From assembly GCF_000473145.1 (NCBI RefSeq), contig NZ_KI421500.1, positions 3,611,583-3,675,582 on the forward strand: DNA of 64,000 bases, read 5' to 3'. The translations under genes were made by a program, and so were the position numbers. This DNA comes from Leisingera daeponensis DSM 23529 (GTDB lineage Bacteria; Pseudomonadota; Alphaproteobacteria; Rhodobacterales; Rhodobacteraceae). Below are positions 27,171 through 36,300 of the stretch, in pieces. The notes beneath the pieces are model-generated. The model was not told where the DNA came from. It made no database searches and was given only the letters and a program-made list of their open reading frames with translations. Within the stretch, counting starts at the first letter, position 1. Each line of letters starts with the position of its first letter.

Positions 27171-28897
27171 AGCTGGTCGTTCGGCAATATGTTCAAGGTC
27201 TCAAGGAAAGAGATGAGCTTGATGTGCTGCTGCCTCAGCTGCTCAGTGAAATCGGGTACGAGGTCATTCATCATCCTGGACGTGGAACGAAACAGGCTGG
27301 CGTTGATGTTGCGGCAGTCGGCCCCGACCCGGACGCAGATGGCGAGAAAGCGCTGCACCTCTTCTTGATAAAATCTGGCGATTTAGGACGAACGGACTGG
27401 AATGGGGGCAAGCCTCAGGATGTCATGCCCTCATTGGATGAGATACGCTACGACTATATCCCAAATCGTGTCCCCGAACAGTATTCCAAGCTCCCGATTT
27501 CGATCTGCATTTGCATGGGAGGTGAGCTCAAGGAAGTCATTCGGTCGTATTGGCGAGGCTACGTCGAAAAAAACACAACGGACAATATACGTTACCGCGA
27601 ATGGAATGGGGATCGCTTGGCGAACCTGATTTTGTCCGGGTTTCTGAATAGAGAACTTCTGGATGTAGATCGTCGAGTGGCCTTTCAGAAGGCCGTGGCA
27701 ATGGTAAGCGAGCCAGATACGTCATATCGGCATTTCCGAGAGCTGATACATGAGCTGACCGAAGAAATCGAGGACGACCACCGAGGCACAACCCGCCTTC
27801 GCCAACTGGTTATCTGTCTCTGGATTTTGGTAAGCAACGGTGTTGACGCTGAAAACTTGGAAGCGCCCTACCGGTGCAGTGAACTTGCCTTACTGTACTC
27901 TTGGGATGTGCTCAATCGGAGCGCCAGTGCCAAGAAAAAGGAACGCAAAGCACGCTCTGAAATCGTGGATCATGTTCTTTCACTCTACCTAACGATCGGT
28001 CAAAAACTGATAGTTGAGAAAATTGGACCGCATGCGGATAAAAAGCACGCGATTTCTAGTGCAGTTCGGTCGGGTTCCGAGCTTGATATCAACCTTGCAC
28101 TTTTTGAAGCGATGGGCCGTTCCGCACTCCTTGGGCTATGGCATCACTTCATAGGTGTGAAATCGGATGGGAAGCAAAGTGAGCAGCATCTGAGACTACG
28201 AGACCAATGTCAGAACATTGCTGTGTCTCTGATCAATCAAAACCCAACACTCACAACTCCTCTTAGAGACGATCACCATATCGAAATCGGCCTGCTCATG
28301 CTGTTGGCCCAAGGGGGAGGGGATGTTCCGAATATCTCTGGCTATTTGGTGGAGATCGCGTCGCGCCTGAACTACCGGTATCGGCTCAGAAAATCGTGGC
28401 CCACCCATTTTCAGGACTATCGCGAGTTGGCTCGCCATCCGGTCGATTTAAGCGATGAATACTTCAAGAAATCCACCAAGGGCAGCGTTCTTGTGCCTTT
28501 TCTGAAGGTTTCCTTGGAGCGAATTCAAGAAACTGAACAGCTGGCCGCTTTGGAGAAAACCATCGCGGAGGAGCTTCCTGACATGACGCAGCAAGTCTGG
28601 GTTCCGCGAGATGGGTCGGAAGAATTTTTCTGGCGGCAAGGAACAAGCCAGGGCATCGCAATCCCCGTTCCGATGATGGAGCTGGAAGAGAAGCGCAGCT
28701 CGTTAGCAAGCCAGATAGATGACATCGCAGAGAACTTCAGAGCGTTCTTTGAGATGTCGGCAGTTAAGAAGGGCTTGGTTCCGTTATTTCTCATGGCTTG
28801 CCGACACCATCGTTTGCCCCTGCCGCCACACTTGTGGTTTCAGGTAGAAAACTCTGCTTGCAAGGACGTAGAAAACGGATCAGAGCTCTCAAGCTAG
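27167..28897 (+). CDS. PD-(D/E)XK-like nuclease-fold protein, gene 2 of putative defence pair
   Basis: 576 residues. The first ~75 residues follow a restriction-endonuclease-like core: helix LPQLLSEIGYEV, strand with GVDVAAVG (D47), and HLFLIKSGD (K69). The residue two before the lysine is Leu instead of Asp/Glu/Gln, so activity may rely on another acid or be lost. The remainder is helical, with HELTEEIEDDHRG and many charged helices. It is translationally coupled to the upstream helical protein. An anti-mobile-element role is inferred from the fold, the pairing, the foreign composition and the element setting. Confidence 0.7.
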   Translation: MKLVVRQYVQGLKERDELDVLLPQLLSEIGYEVIHHPGRGTKQAGVDVAAVGPDPDADGEKALHLFLIKSGDLGRTDWNGGKPQDVMPSLDEIRYDYIPNRVPEQYSKLPISICICMGGELKEVIRSYWRGYVEKNTTDNIRYREWNGDRLANLILSGFLNRELLDVDRRVAFQKAVAMVSEPDTSYRHFRELIHELTEEIEDDHRGTTRLRQLVICLWILVSNGVDAENLEAPYRCSELALLYSWDVLNRSASAKKKERKARSEIVDHVLSLYLTIGQKLIVEKIGPHADKKHAISSAVRSGSELDINLALFEAMGRSALLGLWHHFIGVKSDGKQSEQHLRLRDQCQNIAVSLINQNPTLTTPLRDDHHIEIGLLMLLAQGGGDVPNISGYLVEIASRLNYRYRLRKSWPTHFQDYRELARHPVDLSDEYFKKSTKGSVLVPFLKVSLERIQETEQLAALEKTIAEELPDMTQQVWVPRDGSEEFFWRQGTSQGIAIPVPMMELEEKRSSLASQIDDIAENFRAFFEMSAVKKGLVPLFLMACRHHRLPLPPHLWFQVENSACKDVENGSELSS

Positions 28898-29084
28898 CAT
28901 CGGACCTTTGACAATCAAATGGCTGCTTTGGCGAAAGCTCATTGTGATTTCGCATACGCAGCGAATGCCCGTTCTCCGCCCGACCTGCATGCGCTGGCCC
29001 GCCAGACTGGTCACCAGGCTTGGGGCCGATTTGGGCTGCCTGCCGTCACCTGCGGCAACGACAGCAACCATCTAGGACGGTGAT

Positions 29085-29260
29085 CCGGCGCTGCAGCGCC
29101 GCAAGGCAGCTGCGAGCCCATTGCGGAAGCGCCAAGTTTGTTCTGCGCGCGCACGCAACACGCAATCCTGTTGCGCCGCTGCGAAACCACTGCTGCATTG
29201 CAGAGGGGAAAGCAGTCGCTCAGCCAGCTTGCAGCAAGTCTGCAGCGCCACCATATATAT
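29085..29260 (+). repeat. dispersed repeat right of the two-gene module
   Basis: Inverted partner of the copy at 24880-25065, sharing GCATTGCAGAGG and GCAGCAAGTCTGCAGC-type cores. The 28898-29425 gap otherwise holds no gene I can support. Short GC-rich palindromes such as GGCGCTGCAGCGCC (29088-29101) occur in it. Confidence 0.5.
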
Positions 29261-29425
29261 TGAGCTGTTTATTGAACTTCTGATTGCAATTCGCCGCCTT
29301 GGCCACGGCCAACCGCGAAGCAGATGCGGTTGGCTTCGTGTCACAAGGCTATCGACGATCGGGTGGTCCACCCGATGCGATTGCCCGGTCGGAGGGATCG
29401 CTCCTCTTGTGCCGCTTTTTTGCTG

Positions 29426-30616
29426 CTACGCCGCGTCCAGTTCCTGCGCTGGCCCGAAAAATTCGTAGAAGATACGGTTCTCGTCAACGCCAGCTGCCTT
29501 CAGGCCATTCACAGCCATCGCCATGAATCCCTTTGGGCCGCATATGTAGTATTCAGCCTGATCTGTATTGGTGTTCCGGGCCAGCCACTCGGGAGTGATG
29601 CGGCCTTCCACATCGAAGTTCGCTTCAGCCCGGTCTTTGGAACTGGGATCCTCGAAAAATGTGACACACCGGCGGGACAATGATCTGGAGATATCCGGCA
29701 TGACGTGATGCCTGCTGTTTTGTGTGGCATGCAAGAAGGTCGCACTACGGTTGTTTGCGGCTAGAACCTCAAGCATGGAAATCATCGGCGTCAGCCCGAC
29801 ACCGGCCGACAGCAGTACAACCTCGGCCTCCTGTCCACTCTTCAGGAAAAACTCTCCGGCCGGTGCAGCAGAGGTGACCACGGTGCCTTCGACCGCCTGT
29901 TCATGGAACCAGGTGCTTGCCAGGCCTCCCTGCTCGCGTTTCACCGTGATCCGATAAAACGCATTCGATGGCCCTGAGGAAATCGAATAGTTGCGGCGCA
30001 GCTTGCCTGCTCCGGGCACATCAAGATCGAAGGACAGATATTGTCCCGGCTTGTGCTTCATCACGTGCTTGCCGTCGACGGGTTTCAGGACAAAAGACAT
30101 GACGTCAGCACTCTCTTGGACCCGTCTGTCGATCCGGAACTCCCGCCAGCCGCGCCAGCCGCCCTCGGCCGCGGCGGTGTCCTGATAAAGCTCTTCTTCA
30201 CGGCCAATCAGGATATTGGCCAGGAACCAATAGGCTTCGCCCCAGGCGCGGATCACCTCCTCGGTCGCCGCATCTTTAAGAACTGCCTTGATCGCGGCCG
30301 ATAGGGCGCTGGCGACATGATCATAATGGCGGGGTTCGATTTGCAGGCCCACATGCTTGTTTGCAATACGCTCCACCGCTGCGGCCATTACCGGGAGGTT
30401 TTCGATGTTCTGAGCATAGGCCAGAATCGCGTTGGTCAATGCTGCGTGCTGCGGGGAGTCGCCGTCCTGGTGCGACTGGTTGAACAGTTTGCGGATCTCC
30501 GGATCGGCCAGCAGCCTGGCGTACATCTCTGCTACGATCTCGCGCCCATGCTGCGCCAGCGCCGGAACAGTCGCCTTTACGGTGTCGATGGTGGTTTGGC
30601 TGAGTTGCTGTGCCAT
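29426..30616 (-). CDS. hmp: flavohaemoglobin, nitric oxide dioxygenase
   Basis: 396 residues, the normal family length. The N-terminal globin domain has the proximal histidine in ANKHVGL (H88). The FAD domain has RRNYSISSG, and the NAD domain has VGLTPM and YYICGPKGFM, ending with IFYEFFGP. The enzyme converts NO and O2 to nitrate in the cytoplasm using NADH. ATG 30616 has AGGAG upstream. It is divergent from an NsrR-like regulator, and NsrR-type half-sites lie between them. Confidence 0.97.
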   Translation of the reverse strand: MAQQLSQTTIDTVKATVPALAQHGREIVAEMYARLLADPEIRKLFNQSHQDGDSPQHAALTNAILAYAQNIENLPVMAAAVERIANKHVGLQIEPRHYDHVASALSAAIKAVLKDAATEEVIRAWGEAYWFLANILIGREEELYQDTAAAEGGWRGWREFRIDRRVQESADVMSFVLKPVDGKHVMKHKPGQYLSFDLDVPGAGKLRRNYSISSGPSNAFYRITVKREQGGLASTWFHEQAVEGTVVTSAAPAGEFFLKSGQEAEVVLLSAGVGLTPMISMLEVLAANNRSATFLHATQNSRHHVMPDISRSLSRRCVTFFEDPSSKDRAEANFDVEGRITPEWLARNTNTDQAEYYICGPKGFMAMAVNGLKAAGVDENRIFYEFFGPAQELDAA

Positions 30617-30691
30617 TGCACGCTCCTGATTTGTCGGTTGGCAGGTCTGCGGCCTGCATCGTGAGTTTCGCCGCCTGAAACATTCAGGCTG

Positions 30692-30726
30692 GATGCATGT
30701 ATGATTGCAGCATTGAAAGATGCAAC
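30692..30726. promoter_or_regulatory. NsrR-like half-sites between hmp and its regulator
   Basis: The divergent region contains ATGCATGTATGATTGCAGCAT followed by GAAAGATGCA. The half-site AAGATGCA matches the known NsrR consensus half (AAGATGCAT). Control of hmp and autoregulation are the likely roles. Confidence 0.5.
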
Positions 30727-30761
30727 CCAAATGAATATTAAAAGCGTGATCGGAGCCCCGC

Positions 30762-31199
30762 ATGAAGCTGAACCTGACAACAGATTACGCACTGAGAATT
30801 CTTATTTTTCTGGCGTCCAAGCCCGAAGAGCTGCACTCGATTGAGACATTGAGCCGCATCTACCGTCTGCCGCACAGCTCTTTGATGAAGATCGTCAGCG
30901 AACTGGTCCGGCAAGGCTACGTCATGAGCGTTCGCGGCCGCTACGGCGGCATCAAGCTCGGACAGGCCGCCAGTGCAATCAATGTGGGGCAAGTTGTACG
31001 AAGCATGGAGGAAAGCTTCGAAGTTGCCAATTGTGGAGAATGCGTGATCCAGCCCCAATGCGGGCTCCGAGGGGTCTTTGCCGAAGCGGTCGATGCGTTT
31101 CTGAACATCCTCGACCGTAGCACCGTCGCCGATCTGATCAGAGACAAGTCGGGTCTGGTTCCGTTGCTGACTTTGTCAGAGGCGGCAGATGATCCCTGA
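30762..31199 (+). CDS. Rrf2-family regulator, NsrR-like
   Basis: 145 residues. A winged helix (LTTDYALRILIFLAS...LPHSSLMKIVSELVRQGYV) is followed by a cluster NCGECVIQPQCGL that can hold an iron-sulfur cluster. NsrR-type members sense NO through the cluster and derepress hmp. Divergent placement next to hmp supports that role. It is distinct from the second Rrf2 gene at 35884. Confidence 0.88.
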   Translation: MKLNLTTDYALRILIFLASKPEELHSIETLSRIYRLPHSSLMKIVSELVRQGYVMSVRGRYGGIKLGQAASAINVGQVVRSMEESFEVANCGECVIQPQCGLRGVFAEAVDAFLNILDRSTVADLIRDKSGLVPLLTLSEAADDP

Positions 31200-31484
31200 G
31201 CCGGCAAGGGAACCTAAACTGGATACGGGCCGTGCCGGGGTTTTGGCAGTATGCTCTTCAAGGAGCAGGCTGAAGTTAGCGATGGCGTCCCCGTTCGGCC
31301 TGCCGACTGCAAGACACACCCGACCTTTGAGCAGGTAAACAAGGACGAAACGAGGCTGACTATGTCTTCTTTCTGCCTGGAGTTCCGGAAAACAGTGGCT
31401 TCCAGCAATAGCGTCATGGATGCTGCAATGCTGGAAGAACATTCTTGCGCCGAACTGTGCGCCACGGCAGCGTTGCCGGGCGAT

Positions 31485-31506
31485 AAAGCATTTTCAAAAT
31501 GCCTGT
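31485..31506. promoter_or_regulatory. NsrR-like palindrome upstream of HPP-CBS gene
   Basis: GCATTTT-C-AAAATGC (31488-31502) is a perfect 7-bp dyad close to the central part of the NsrR consensus (TGCATTT-n-AAATGCA). It lies ~55 bases before ATG 31556. The 31200-31555 gap has no gene I can support. Confidence 0.5.
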
Positions 31507-31555
31507 TTTATGTGCAGCTTGCCAGCGTGTGATTCATTTGTGGGCAGGCGGAGCT

Positions 31556-32668
31556 ATGCAGCTGAAGTCAAACCTCTTGCGCCAACTCTCTCCGGCACTG
31601 CCGCCAGCACAGATGCGGGAGACCCTGCGCGCGGCGGCGGGCGCCGCCGCCGGGATTGGTGTTTGCGCGTTGTTCGCGCTTGTCTGGCCGGAAATCGCAG
31701 GGGTTCCAATGCGCCTGCTCGCCCCCTTGGGCGCCTCCGCGGTTTTGATCTACGCCGTCCCTAATTCCCCGCTGGCGCAACCTTGGTCGGCATTCTGCGG
31801 CAACGTTGTTTCTGCCGTGGCAGCGGTTGCAGTCTTGCAAACCGTGCCCGTGCCCTGGGCGCCGGCATCGGCTGTGGCCGCAGCGATCTTTGCAATGTTG
31901 ATCGCACGGGCCCTGCATCCTCCGGGCGGGGCAATTGCCTTACTGGCGGCACTAGACCCGGTGCCGGTCACAGATGCAGGTTTTGCCTTTGCGATCGTGC
32001 CTGTTGGTCTTCTGACGGCAGCTTTAGTTTTGACGGGTGTTCTGTTTAACCGGGTCACATGCCGTAAGTACCCGTTCCGCCAATCCGTAGAGACGCTTGA
32101 GAAGCCGCAAGAGATCCGCCTGGGTCTCAGCAATGACGACCTGGAGGAGTTGCTGGAGCGCTTCCATCAATCCGCCAACATCGGCGCCGCAGATCTGGGG
32201 CGGCTGCTTGCCGCCGCGGAGGAGGAAGCCGCGCAGCACCGGTTTGATGGTGTAACCTGCGGCAGCATCATGACACAGGACCTGATCACTGTGACGCCCG
32301 ATGTGCCAGTATCGCAGATTGCGCAGGTGTTCCGCCGCCATTCTGTCAAAAGCCTACCCGTTGTGGACGCCAAAGAAAATTTCGTAGGACTCATCCTGCA
32401 AAGTGATCTGATCGATGCGCTGGTACGGGGCGGCGGCCGAAAGTTCCGCCCGCTGCGCCAAGACAAACTGAAAGCGATGCATGTGATGCAGCAGCCCGCC
32501 GGAGGTGTCCCGCATGACCTTCCAGTCGGCACTCTCCTGAACCGGCTTTCGCAGCATGGGGTGCAAACCGTGCCGGTAACGAAGGGTGGCCGCCTGGTAG
32601 GCATTCTCACGCGCACTGACATTATCGGTCTGCTTCTGCGAGGCGCGCAAAACCGATTGGCCGCATAA
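31556..32668 (+). CDS. HPP-family membrane protein with CBS domains
   Basis: 370 residues from ATG 31556 (GCGGAG just upstream). The first ~170 residues hold about four to five membrane helices with the HPP motif LHPPGGA. The rest is soluble and carries two CBS motifs (IMTQDLITVTPDVPVSQIAQ and VMQQPAGGVPHDLPVGTLLN). HPP proteins of chloroplasts and cyanobacteria transport nitrite, which fits neighbours that detoxify NO and release nitrite. CBS pairs usually sense adenine nucleotides. The NsrR-like palindrome suggests shared control. Confidence 0.85.
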   Translation: MQLKSNLLRQLSPALPPAQMRETLRAAAGAAAGIGVCALFALVWPEIAGVPMRLLAPLGASAVLIYAVPNSPLAQPWSAFCGNVVSAVAAVAVLQTVPVPWAPASAVAAAIFAMLIARALHPPGGAIALLAALDPVPVTDAGFAFAIVPVGLLTAALVLTGVLFNRVTCRKYPFRQSVETLEKPQEIRLGLSNDDLEELLERFHQSANIGAADLGRLLAAAEEEAAQHRFDGVTCGSIMTQDLITVTPDVPVSQIAQVFRRHSVKSLPVVDAKENFVGLILQSDLIDALVRGGGRKFRPLRQDKLKAMHVMQQPAGGVPHDLPVGTLLNRLSQHGVQTVPVTKGGRLVGILTRTDIIGLLLRGAQNRLAA

Positions 32669-32799
32669 ATTTGAAGCCGGATAGGGGCACTTGGAACCAC
32701 CCAAGCAGCACGTTCGGCGTAGGGCAGCTCCTCACCACTCGGCTTCAGTAAGTGCTGAAGGAAGCTAAAGGCGGCTCGACACGGACCAGCCACTTGTGC

Positions 32800-33330
32800 C
32801 CGTTGCGGCAAATTGGCGGACCGAGTCCTTTTGTCGGATGCTGCGGAAGCCTCCACGTCCAGCAACGGGGTATTCCCCCGCCGGTATTGGTCCGGGTTCA
32901 GGGCCCGGTCCAGGATAAAGCGTGCCGCATTCGCGTCGGCGTTGGCTACGGCGCCGCAGGCGGTGCAGGCGAAGAGGGCTTGGCTTTCGCGGCCCCTCGC
33001 ATCCACATGGCCGCAGGCGGCGCAGGTCTGGCTGGTATACGCGGCCGGGACCTTGACCAGGATCCCGCCCGTTTCCTCGAGCTTATAGCTCAGCATGCGC
33101 TCCAGCGCATGCTAGCCGATGCCTAGGATGGACCGGTTCAGGCCGGACTTCTGGGCGACGTTGCGCCCGGGGCCTCGCGCGTTCCGCGCGCTGAACGCGT
33201 CATGGACCGGATATTGAGGTCCTCGATGGCCACGAGACCGAACCGGCCCGCCAGGTCGCGGCTGAGAACATGCGCCGCATAGGCCCGGACAGACCTGGCG
33301 GTCTTATGCCGAAACACGGCCCGTCATTCC
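32800..33330 (-). pseudogene. degraded TnpB (IS200/IS605 OrfB) fragment
   Basis: Reading leftward, one frame gives RHKTARSVRAYAAHVLSRDL and LVAIEDLNIRSM, the RuvC-II region with the catalytic Glu. After a frameshift and a stop (GIG*HALERM) comes LSYKLEETGG..PAAYTSQTCAACGHVDARG..ACTACGAVANADANAA, the zinc ribbon and RuvC-III Asp. The N-terminal half and the IS ends are absent. It is a non-functional remnant; the RNA-guided nuclease would not be made. Confidence 0.75.
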
Positions 33331-33390
33331 GGATGCTGCTTCAAGACAGACCGAGAACGCTTTGTCGAAGCAGGAACCTGACACGACCCT

Positions 33391-33693
33391 TCAGTGAGTG
33401 CGGTCTGCCCTTTCGCATTCGATTGAAGCAAGCTCTGCGAATTGGTCGGCGGCAGCGTTCCATTGAGTGGAAGGCACTTTCGGCCAGCTGTATGCCTCTT
33501 GGATTAACTCCTGAGCGATACGCACGCGTTCCGGGGTTCCAACGGCGATCATCTGGCTCTGCATTTCGACTGGCATGTATTGCCGAGTGAACATCACGGT
33601 ATCAGCCAGTTCCCTGACCTTCTCGCAAGACGAGGCAGCAGACACTGCTGCAGGTGAAATGAGACATGCGACGAAAATAACAGTGCGAAACAT
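33391..33693 (-). CDS. small exported protein of unknown function
   Basis: 100 residues from ATG 33693 with AAAGGAG upstream. A clear Sec signal (RTVIFVACLISPAAVSAAS) is followed by a helical domain with two cysteines (SSCEKVRELAD and ELASIECERA). I recognise no family. It is convergent with no neighbour and stands alone between the TnpB relic and the folate gene. Confidence 0.65.
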   Translation of the reverse strand: MFRTVIFVACLISPAAVSAASSCEKVRELADTVMFTRQYMPVEMQSQMIAVGTPERVRIAQELIQEAYSWPKVPSTQWNAAADQFAELASIECERADRTH

Positions 33694-33907
33694 CACGCTC
33701 TCCTTTGGATCGTTGCAGGGAAGTTGGGCAACTGCACCAATGCAGCCATGTCCTTAACGGACTGCTTTGGCCAAAGCTGAAATCGCCATTCCCATAATTG
33801 GTATTTGAAATACCTATTAGTGCTGTAGACTTAAGTCAAGCCTCAGATGGCTGCAGATCGCTCATAACATAGCAATGAAGTCAGCCCGCCAGACGTGCTG
33901 GAGCTCG

Positions 33908-34609
33908 TTACGCACCTTCTTTTGCGTACCTTTCGCCGGCTTCAGTCAGGATAGCCTCCAAAAGAATGTCGTGCGGTTGCGGGAAGATTGAAGGAAGTTG
34001 TGCGCTTTCCAAGCCAATGCCAATGGAATAGGGGCGCGGCGACATTGCCGCGAGGGTACGGTCAAAATATCCCCCGCCATAACCCAGCCGGAAACCTCCA
34101 GCGGCCCAGCCCACCAGCGGTGTAAGGACGATGCCGGGAATAAGCTCGGGCGAATTGGGCGGCGGAACCGGAATATTCCAGTCGCCGCGCACCAGCTGCG
34201 TCTCTGGTGTCCACAGCCGGAAAACCAGCGGCGCAGCCTTGGTCTCGACAATCGGCAGGGCAATGGCGGCGCCCTGTGCGTGCATCTCTGCCATTAGGAG
34301 GCGCAGATCGGGTTCGCCCTTGATCGGCCAGTAGAAGGAGATAACACACCCGTTTGCGCCGGAGAACCGGTTTCGGATCAATTCGCGCAGATGTCCGGCC
34401 AGCGCTTCTCCAGCGGACTGACGGATAGCAACCGGCAATGCCAAGCGCTCCGCCCGCAGCCGGTTCCGTTCTGCCTTGCGCCAGCGGGCAACGTCAGCAG
34501 TCTGCTGCGGAGAAACCGCCTGCGGGTCGTAATGTCCGGCCTCCGCAGCCATGCAGGGTGAGGAAGCGTATCGTTTCTGATCGGGCGGACCATCAGAACT
34601 TCGGCTCAT
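33908..34609 (-). CDS. 5-formyltetrahydrofolate cyclo-ligase-like protein
   Basis: 233 residues. The family signature is GGFRLGYGGGYFDRTLA near residue 180, plus an ATP-site region RKAERNRLRAERLALP. The enzyme converts 5-formyl-THF to 5,10-methenyl-THF with ATP. The start overlaps the nitronate monooxygenase stop (ATGA), so they are coupled. The ~20-residue N-terminal extension may be untranslated if a later start is used. A housekeeping copy is normally elsewhere in the genome; this is probably an extra one. Confidence 0.88.
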   Translation of the reverse strand: MSRSSDGPPDQKRYASSPCMAAEAGHYDPQAVSPQQTADVARWRKAERNRLRAERLALPVAIRQSAGEALAGHLRELIRNRFSGANGCVISFYWPIKGEPDLRLLMAEMHAQGAAIALPIVETKAAPLVFRLWTPETQLVRGDWNIPVPPPNSPELIPGIVLTPLVGWAAGGFRLGYGGGYFDRTLAAMSPRPYSIGIGLESAQLPSIFPQPHDILLEAILTEAGERYAKEGA

Positions 34610-35646
34610 AGTCCTGCTCCGCTGCGGTGCGAAAGGGAGTATCCGAGGATCTGCTCTGCTTCGTTGACAATATTCCCGATACGGCTTGCTGCCGGTACAA
34701 TCCGGCTGATGGCCGCCGCGCCTTGTCCTGCAAACAGAGCCATTGCCTCAAGTTCTCCAGTTGTTGTCCGCAGAGGAGAATCCGTGCTGAACCGCAGGCG
34801 CGGCTGGGATCCGTCCCAGGCGATCGCCTCGCGCGGCAGGGCATCCGGGTCGTGGCCCAGGTAGGTGCCGCTGAGTGCTTTGGTCACGCTGTTTTCCAGC
34901 ACACGCACCGCTGCCCCCATTGGCCAGTTCAAGACGAAGACATCGGTCAGGACAGTAACGCGGCCGGTGGAGGCTGCGACGCGTTCCTTGTGGTAGGGGT
35001 GAGCAAAGGATTCATCTGTGGCTAGGAAGGCGGTCCCGCATTGTATGCCGGAGGCGCCAATTGACAGAAACCGGACTAGGTCTTCGCCTGTGGAAAGGCC
35101 TCCTGAGGCAACCACAGGTACTGACACAGTTTCCAGGATTGCCTCAGTAAGCTCGCCGACCGGGCGACGGCCATGGACATGGCCACCTGCTTCGATGCCC
35201 TGCGCGATGATCACATCCGCGCCCGCCGCTTCCGCCGCGCGGGCAGCCTCAACCGTTCCGACCTGGTGCAAGACGAGGCAGCCTGCCGCCTTCACCCGGA
35301 CCACGGCATCGGGCACGACATCCCAAAAGAAGGTGAAGGCTGGAACCCCGAGTTCCAGGCAGCAGCTGATCTGGGCATCAAGTAATCCAGGCTCGGTGGC
35401 CGCCGGAATGACATTCACCGCAACGGGGCGGTCAGTTGCGGCCCTGAGTTTTGTGACTTCTTCGGTGATCAGGTCCGGGCATTCGCGCACCATTCCAAGC
35501 GTGCCGAAGCCGCCGGCTTGGGAGACGGCGGCAGCCAGTTCCCAGCGGGATACTCCGCCCATGCCAGCTAGGAGGACCGGGTGGTCGCATCCCAGCAACT
35601 TGCAAAGCGAGGTGTGCAGCAGGTTGTCACCTTTTTGGCCGCTCAT
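34606..35646 (-). CDS. nitronate monooxygenase (2-nitropropane dioxygenase family)
   Basis: 346 residues from ATG 35646. It is a TIM-barrel FMN enzyme: GMGGVSRWELAAAVSQAGGFGTLG near the N-terminus, QGIEAGGHVHG in the middle, and VVASGGLSTGEDL with IQCGTAFLATDE for phosphate binding. It oxidises alkyl nitronates and releases nitrite. That links it to the NO/nitrite genes to the left. It is coupled to the folate gene and divergent from the second Rrf2 regulator. Confidence 0.88.
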   Translation of the reverse strand: MSGQKGDNLLHTSLCKLLGCDHPVLLAGMGGVSRWELAAAVSQAGGFGTLGMVRECPDLITEEVTKLRAATDRPVAVNVIPAATEPGLLDAQISCCLELGVPAFTFFWDVVPDAVVRVKAAGCLVLHQVGTVEAARAAEAAGADVIIAQGIEAGGHVHGRRPVGELTEAILETVSVPVVASGGLSTGEDLVRFLSIGASGIQCGTAFLATDESFAHPYHKERVAASTGRVTVLTDVFVLNWPMGAAVRVLENSVTKALSGTYLGHDPDALPREAIAWDGSQPRLRFSTDSPLRTTTGELEAMALFAGQGAAAISRIVPAASRIGNIVNEAEQILGYSLSHRSGAGL

Positions 35647-35853
35647 TCCAACTATGCTCCCTTTAGTGCAATGGTGGATAGGACGCTCAATGGAAGGCGC
35701 TCCACCCAGTTGCTGGCCTTTTCTAACGGGCAGTGCCGGGAGTTTACCGGCGAGCCCCTGCCGGTGACCACACACCTATTGCGAATGCTATGACGGCATA
35801 GGCTTGGCTGGCCAGCTACTGGCATTGAGCCTACGCACCTTAATGGGTACAGT

Positions 35854-35868
35854 AGATGCTTATTCATA
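35854..35868. promoter_or_regulatory. possible NsrR-like site before second Rrf2 gene
   Basis: AGATGCTTATTCATA contains the AGATGC half-site and a partial inverted mate (ATGctTATTCAT). It sits in the divergent region just upstream of the GGAGG ribosome site of the Rrf2 gene. Weak on its own, but consistent with the other two sites in this module. Confidence 0.3.
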
Positions 35869-35883
35869 CGGAGGGGAAGCCGC

Positions 35884-36300
35884 ATGCGCCTAACATCTTT
35901 CACGGATTACGGCCTTCGAATGCTGATGAGGATGGCGAGCCAGCCAGAGCAAGGGTTCTCGACTGCCGATCTGGCTAAGGAGTTCCGTCTCTCGCGGAAT
36001 CACCTGACAAAGATCATGCAACGGTTGGCGCGCGCTGGGATTGTTGAAACCAGGCGCGGTGCCGGTGGCGGCGCCTTCTTGTGCATGCCTGCAGAAAACA
36101 TCCGGCTTGGTGAAATCGTTGCGTTGCTCGAGCAGGGGCAGGCGCTGGTTGAATGCTTCGGCGTCGACGGTGGCGATTGCACGATTGATGGCCGCTGCCG
36201 CTTAAAAGCCAGGTTGCGCCAGGCTGAAGCGGTGTTCCTAGAGGATCTGAATCAGACAACACTTGCGGATATTGCATTGCCGACTCAACGCGCAGCCTGA
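35884..36300 (+). CDS. Rrf2-family regulator with iron-sulfur cysteines (NsrR-like, second copy)
   Basis: 138 residues. The winged helix (LTSFTDYGLRMLMRMAS...LSRNHLTKIMQRLARAGIV) precedes cysteines in VECFGVDGGDCTIDGRCRLK, an arrangement typical of NsrR-like [Fe-S] sensors. GGAGG precedes ATG 35884. It probably controls the divergent nitronate monooxygenase operon. Two Rrf2 regulators within 5 kb suggest that two nitrosative-stress modules were joined. Confidence 0.88.
   Translation: MRLTSFTDYGLRMLMRMASQPEQGFSTADLAKEFRLSRNHLTKIMQRLARAGIVETRRGAGGGAFLCMPAENIRLGEIVALLEQGQALVECFGVDGGDCTIDGRCRLKARLRQAEAVFLEDLNQTTLADIALPTQRAA

Noticed and set aside
31251..31532. 93-codon frame with scattered cysteines before the HPP gene
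   Set aside because: No convincing ribosome site, no family, and it covers the NsrR-like palindrome that better explains the region.
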